The notes under the pieces were generated by a model that did no database searches, was not told the origin of the DNA, and was given only the letters and a program-made list of their open reading frames with translations. Positions 62,211 to 64,000 of a stretch of DNA of 64,000 nucleotides are shown in pieces. The position numbers were made by a program, and so were the translations under genes. This DNA is from Streptomyces sp. NBC_01298 (GTDB lineage Bacteria > Actinomycetota > Actinomycetes > Streptomycetales > Streptomycetaceae), in NCBI RefSeq assembly GCF_035978755.1, contig NZ_CP108414.1:4526001-4590000 (forward strand). The letters are read 5' to 3'. Within the stretch, counting starts at the first letter, position 1; every line of letters begins with the position of its first letter.

Positions 62211-63800
62211 CTATTCCGAGCCTTCCTCGGGCCCATCGGGGTCAGGCGTCTTCGTCACGGGGGGCGGCGTCGGCTTCGGCGTGGGCGTCGGCGTGGGCGT
62301 CGGCGTGGGCGTCGGCGTGGGCGTCGGGGTCGGCGTGGGCGTCGGCGACGGGGTGTACGACGGCGAGTACGAGTAGCTCGGCGTCGAGGACTTGCTGCGG
62401 CTCGGACCGGGCGTGTACGAGCTCGGCGGCGCCGACTCGGAGTTCGACTTCTCCGGCGTCGGGCTGCTCTGCTCCGAGCTCGCCGAGGAGGACGGGGAAG
62501 TCGCCGGCGAGCTCGTGCTCGTACCGGGATCCTTCTTGTCGCCGCCGAAGTTGTTGACCGCGTACGCCACGCCGCCCGCGACCGCGAGGACGGCGAGCAC
62601 CGCGAACAGCCACAGCTTCCAGCCACCGCCGCCGGAGGGGCGCTCGTCGTACGGGGCGTACCCGCCGTTCCCGCCGTGGCCGTTGCCGCCACCGCCCGGG
62701 TAGGCGGAGCCGTCGTCCGGGTTCAGCGGCGGCACCATCGGCTGCTGGAACTGCGAGGTGTTGGAGTGCGAGCCGTACGGCGGCTGGCCCTGGCCGGGCG
62801 TCGCCATGGCCGTGGTCTGCGCCGGGCCGCGCCCGTGCGGCAGCGCCATGGTGACCGGGCCGGTGTTCCAGGTGCCGGTGTTGGCCCCCTGGTCGTGCAG
62901 CATCTGCAGGGCGTACTGGACCAGCCCGCGCATCTCCTCGGCGCTCTGGAACCGGTCGTCCGGGTCCTTGGCGAGGGACCGCATGACGAGCCCGTCGAGC
63001 TCCTGCGGGATCTGGCCGCCCTCCGGCAGCTGCGAGGGCGGGATCGGCGCGTCCTGCACGTGCTGGTAGACCACCGACAGCGGGGTCTCCCCGGTGAAGG
63101 GGGGACGCAGCGAGAGGAGTTCGTAGAGCAGGCAGCCCGTCGCGTACAGGTCGGAGCGGTGGTCCACGGCCTTGCCGAGGGCCTGCTCGGGCGAGAGGTA
63201 CTGCGGCGTGCCCATGACCATGCCGGTCTGGGTCATCGTCGACTGCGCGCCGTGCAGGGCGCGCGCGATGCCGAAGTCCATCACCTTGACCGCGCCGGTG
63301 TCCGTGATGATCACGTTGGCGGGCTTGATGTCGCGGTGCACGATGCCGTGCTGGTGCGAGTAGGCGAGCGCTTCGAGCACACCCGAGGTGATGATCAGCG
63401 CCTGGTCGGGGCCCGGGGCCTCGGCGCTGATCAGCAGGTCGCGGATGGTGCGGCCCTCGACCAGTTCCATGACGATGTAGGGGACGACGTTCGGGCCGAC
63501 CCGGTCCTCGCCCGAGTCGTACACGGCCACCACGGCATGGTGGTTGAGGCCGGCGACCGACTGCGCCTCGCGCGTGAAACGGGCCTTGGACACCGGGTCC
63601 TCGGCCAGGTCGGGGCGCAGCAGCTTGACGGCGACGGTCCGGCCCAGCCGGACGTCCTCCGCGGCGAAGACCTCGGCCATGCCGCCCCGGCCCAGACGGT
63701 GGGTCAGCCGGTAACGGCCGTCTCCCACCAGGCCGCCCGCGCCCCAGTGCTCAGGACCCTCTGCCATCCCGGCGCCGCTTCCCTCGGGTTCGGGTGCCAT
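62211..63800 (-). CDS. PknB-type membrane Ser/Thr protein kinase
   Basis: 529 residues. Kinase domain about 28-290: GRGGMAEVF (P-loop), VAVKLL (Lys), HRDIKPANV (catalytic loop), DFGIARAL and GTPQYLSPEQ. A Gly/Asn/Pro-rich linker follows, then one transmembrane helix (WLFAVLAVLAVAGGVAYAV, about 390-410) and an extracellular Ser/Thr/Pro tail ending in PTPTPT repeats, perhaps spanning or binding the wall. No PASTA domain. Upstream 63801-64000 holds its promoter. Confidence 0.93.
   Translation of the reverse strand: MAPEPEGSGAGMAEGPEHWGAGGLVGDGRYRLTHRLGRGGMAEVFAAEDVRLGRTVAVKLLRPDLAEDPVSKARFTREAQSVAGLNHHAVVAVYDSGEDRVGPNVVPYIVMELVEGRTIRDLLISAEAPGPDQALIITSGVLEALAYSHQHGIVHRDIKPANVIITDTGAVKVMDFGIARALHGAQSTMTQTGMVMGTPQYLSPEQALGKAVDHRSDLYATGCLLYELLSLRPPFTGETPLSVVYQHVQDAPIPPSQLPEGGQIPQELDGLVMRSLAKDPDDRFQSAEEMRGLVQYALQMLHDQGANTGTWNTGPVTMALPHGRGPAQTTAMATPGQGQPPYGSHSNTSQFQQPMVPPLNPDDGSAYPGGGGNGHGGNGGYAPYDERPSGGGGWKLWLFAVLAVLAVAGGVAYAVNNFGGDKKDPGTSTSSPATSPSSSASSEQSSPTPEKSNSESAPPSSYTPGPSRSKSSTPSYSYSPSYTPSPTPTPTPTPTPTPTPTPTPTPTPKPTPPPVTKTPDPDGPEEGSE
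62274..62350. repeat. Tandem GGCGTGGGCGTC repeat coding for the kinase Pro-Thr tail
   Basis: At least five near-exact 12-mers in frame with the kinase gene encode (Pro-Thr)n on the minus strand. Prone to copy-number change. Confidence 0.85.
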
Positions 63801-63965
63801 CAGTCCTCACCGTCGTCTGTCTCGGCCGCCGCTCAGCGGATGGGTCCTCATCGTGTGCTCCGACGAACGCTACAGCCTCAGAACCGGTCACCGTTCGGAC
63901 AAGGACCCTTCATAAGGCGCCTGTGGACCCCCTGTGGCCTTGTGGTCACGGAACGGGAACCTGGC

Positions 63966-63993
63966 TTGACGTGTGCTTGCCCTCCGGCAGACT
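63966..63993 (+). promoter_or_regulatory. Possible promoter for a gene beyond the right edge
   Basis: TTGACG (63966-63971) and CAGACT (63988-63993) with a 16-bp spacer point rightward, out of the window. Confidence 0.35.
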
Positions 63994-64000
63994 GAGGCCG

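Overview
The window is high-GC actinomycete DNA, almost certainly Streptomyces. Codon use is strongly GC3-biased, GTG and TTG starts are frequent, genes overlap by 4 bp (ATGA/GTGA), and a branched-chain dehydrogenase, response regulator and Ser/Thr kinase block at the right edge looks like conserved core chromosome. I identify no tRNA, rRNA or CRISPR. All functional calls come from reading the translations; no database search was possible.

Layout. (1) 1-8.3 kb: redox, transport and regulator genes (azoreductase end, HxlR, F420/PPOX protein, MFS pump, quinone oxidoreductase, FMN reductase, pirin, TetR, alpha/beta hydrolase). (2) 8.3-16.2 kb: a TetR gene diverges from an operon encoding an SRPBCC protein, a CreM-like ANL enzyme (candidate diazotase), an aromatic flavin hydroxylase, and a CreE-like plus CreD-like pair. 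CreE and CreD are the aspartate N-monooxygenase and nitrosuccinate lyase that make nitrous acid from aspartate in cremeomycin-type pathways. (3) 16.2-22.4 kb: nitrate/nitrite transporter, assimilatory nitrate reductase and two flavoprotein partners, with no sirohaem nitrite reductase. (4) 22.5-35.2 kb: LuxC-like reductase and LuxE-like synthetase, flavodoxin, KAS III, arylamine N-acetyltransferase, SnoaL-like and VOC proteins, BBE-type flavoprotein, NmrA protein, membrane acyltransferase, hydrolase and 14-TM exporter. (5) 35.4-54.1 kb: shikimate supply (transketolase, transaldolase, DAHP synthase, EPSP synthase, chorismate synthase), a PhzE/PhzD/EntA-like route to 3-hydroxyanthranilate, an ADC synthase, a second aromatic hydroxylase, a methyltransferase and a GAF/PucR regulator. 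(6) 54.1-64 kb: an IS701-like transposase, then housekeeping genes.

Reading of the whole: regions 2-5 look like one secondary-metabolite cluster of about 45-50 kb. It would make an aminophenol carboxylate (probably 3-hydroxyanthranilate), hydroxylate and reduce it, supply nitrite by two routes, and diazotise the arylamine. It is neither the cremeomycin cluster (no 3,4-AHBA genes) nor a phenazine cluster (no PhzF).

Two regulatory motifs support this. A CTGAAC-n6-GTTCAG operator overlaps the -10 of the pirin, SRPBCC and nitrate-transporter promoters, and probably binds the TetR encoded at 8322-8972. A CCTGAC(A/G) box lies about 41 bp upstream of the -10 of at least eight other promoters, from the FMN reductase at 5.1 kb to transaldolase at 48 kb. 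It is a candidate activator site, perhaps for the PucR-type regulator at 52 kb.
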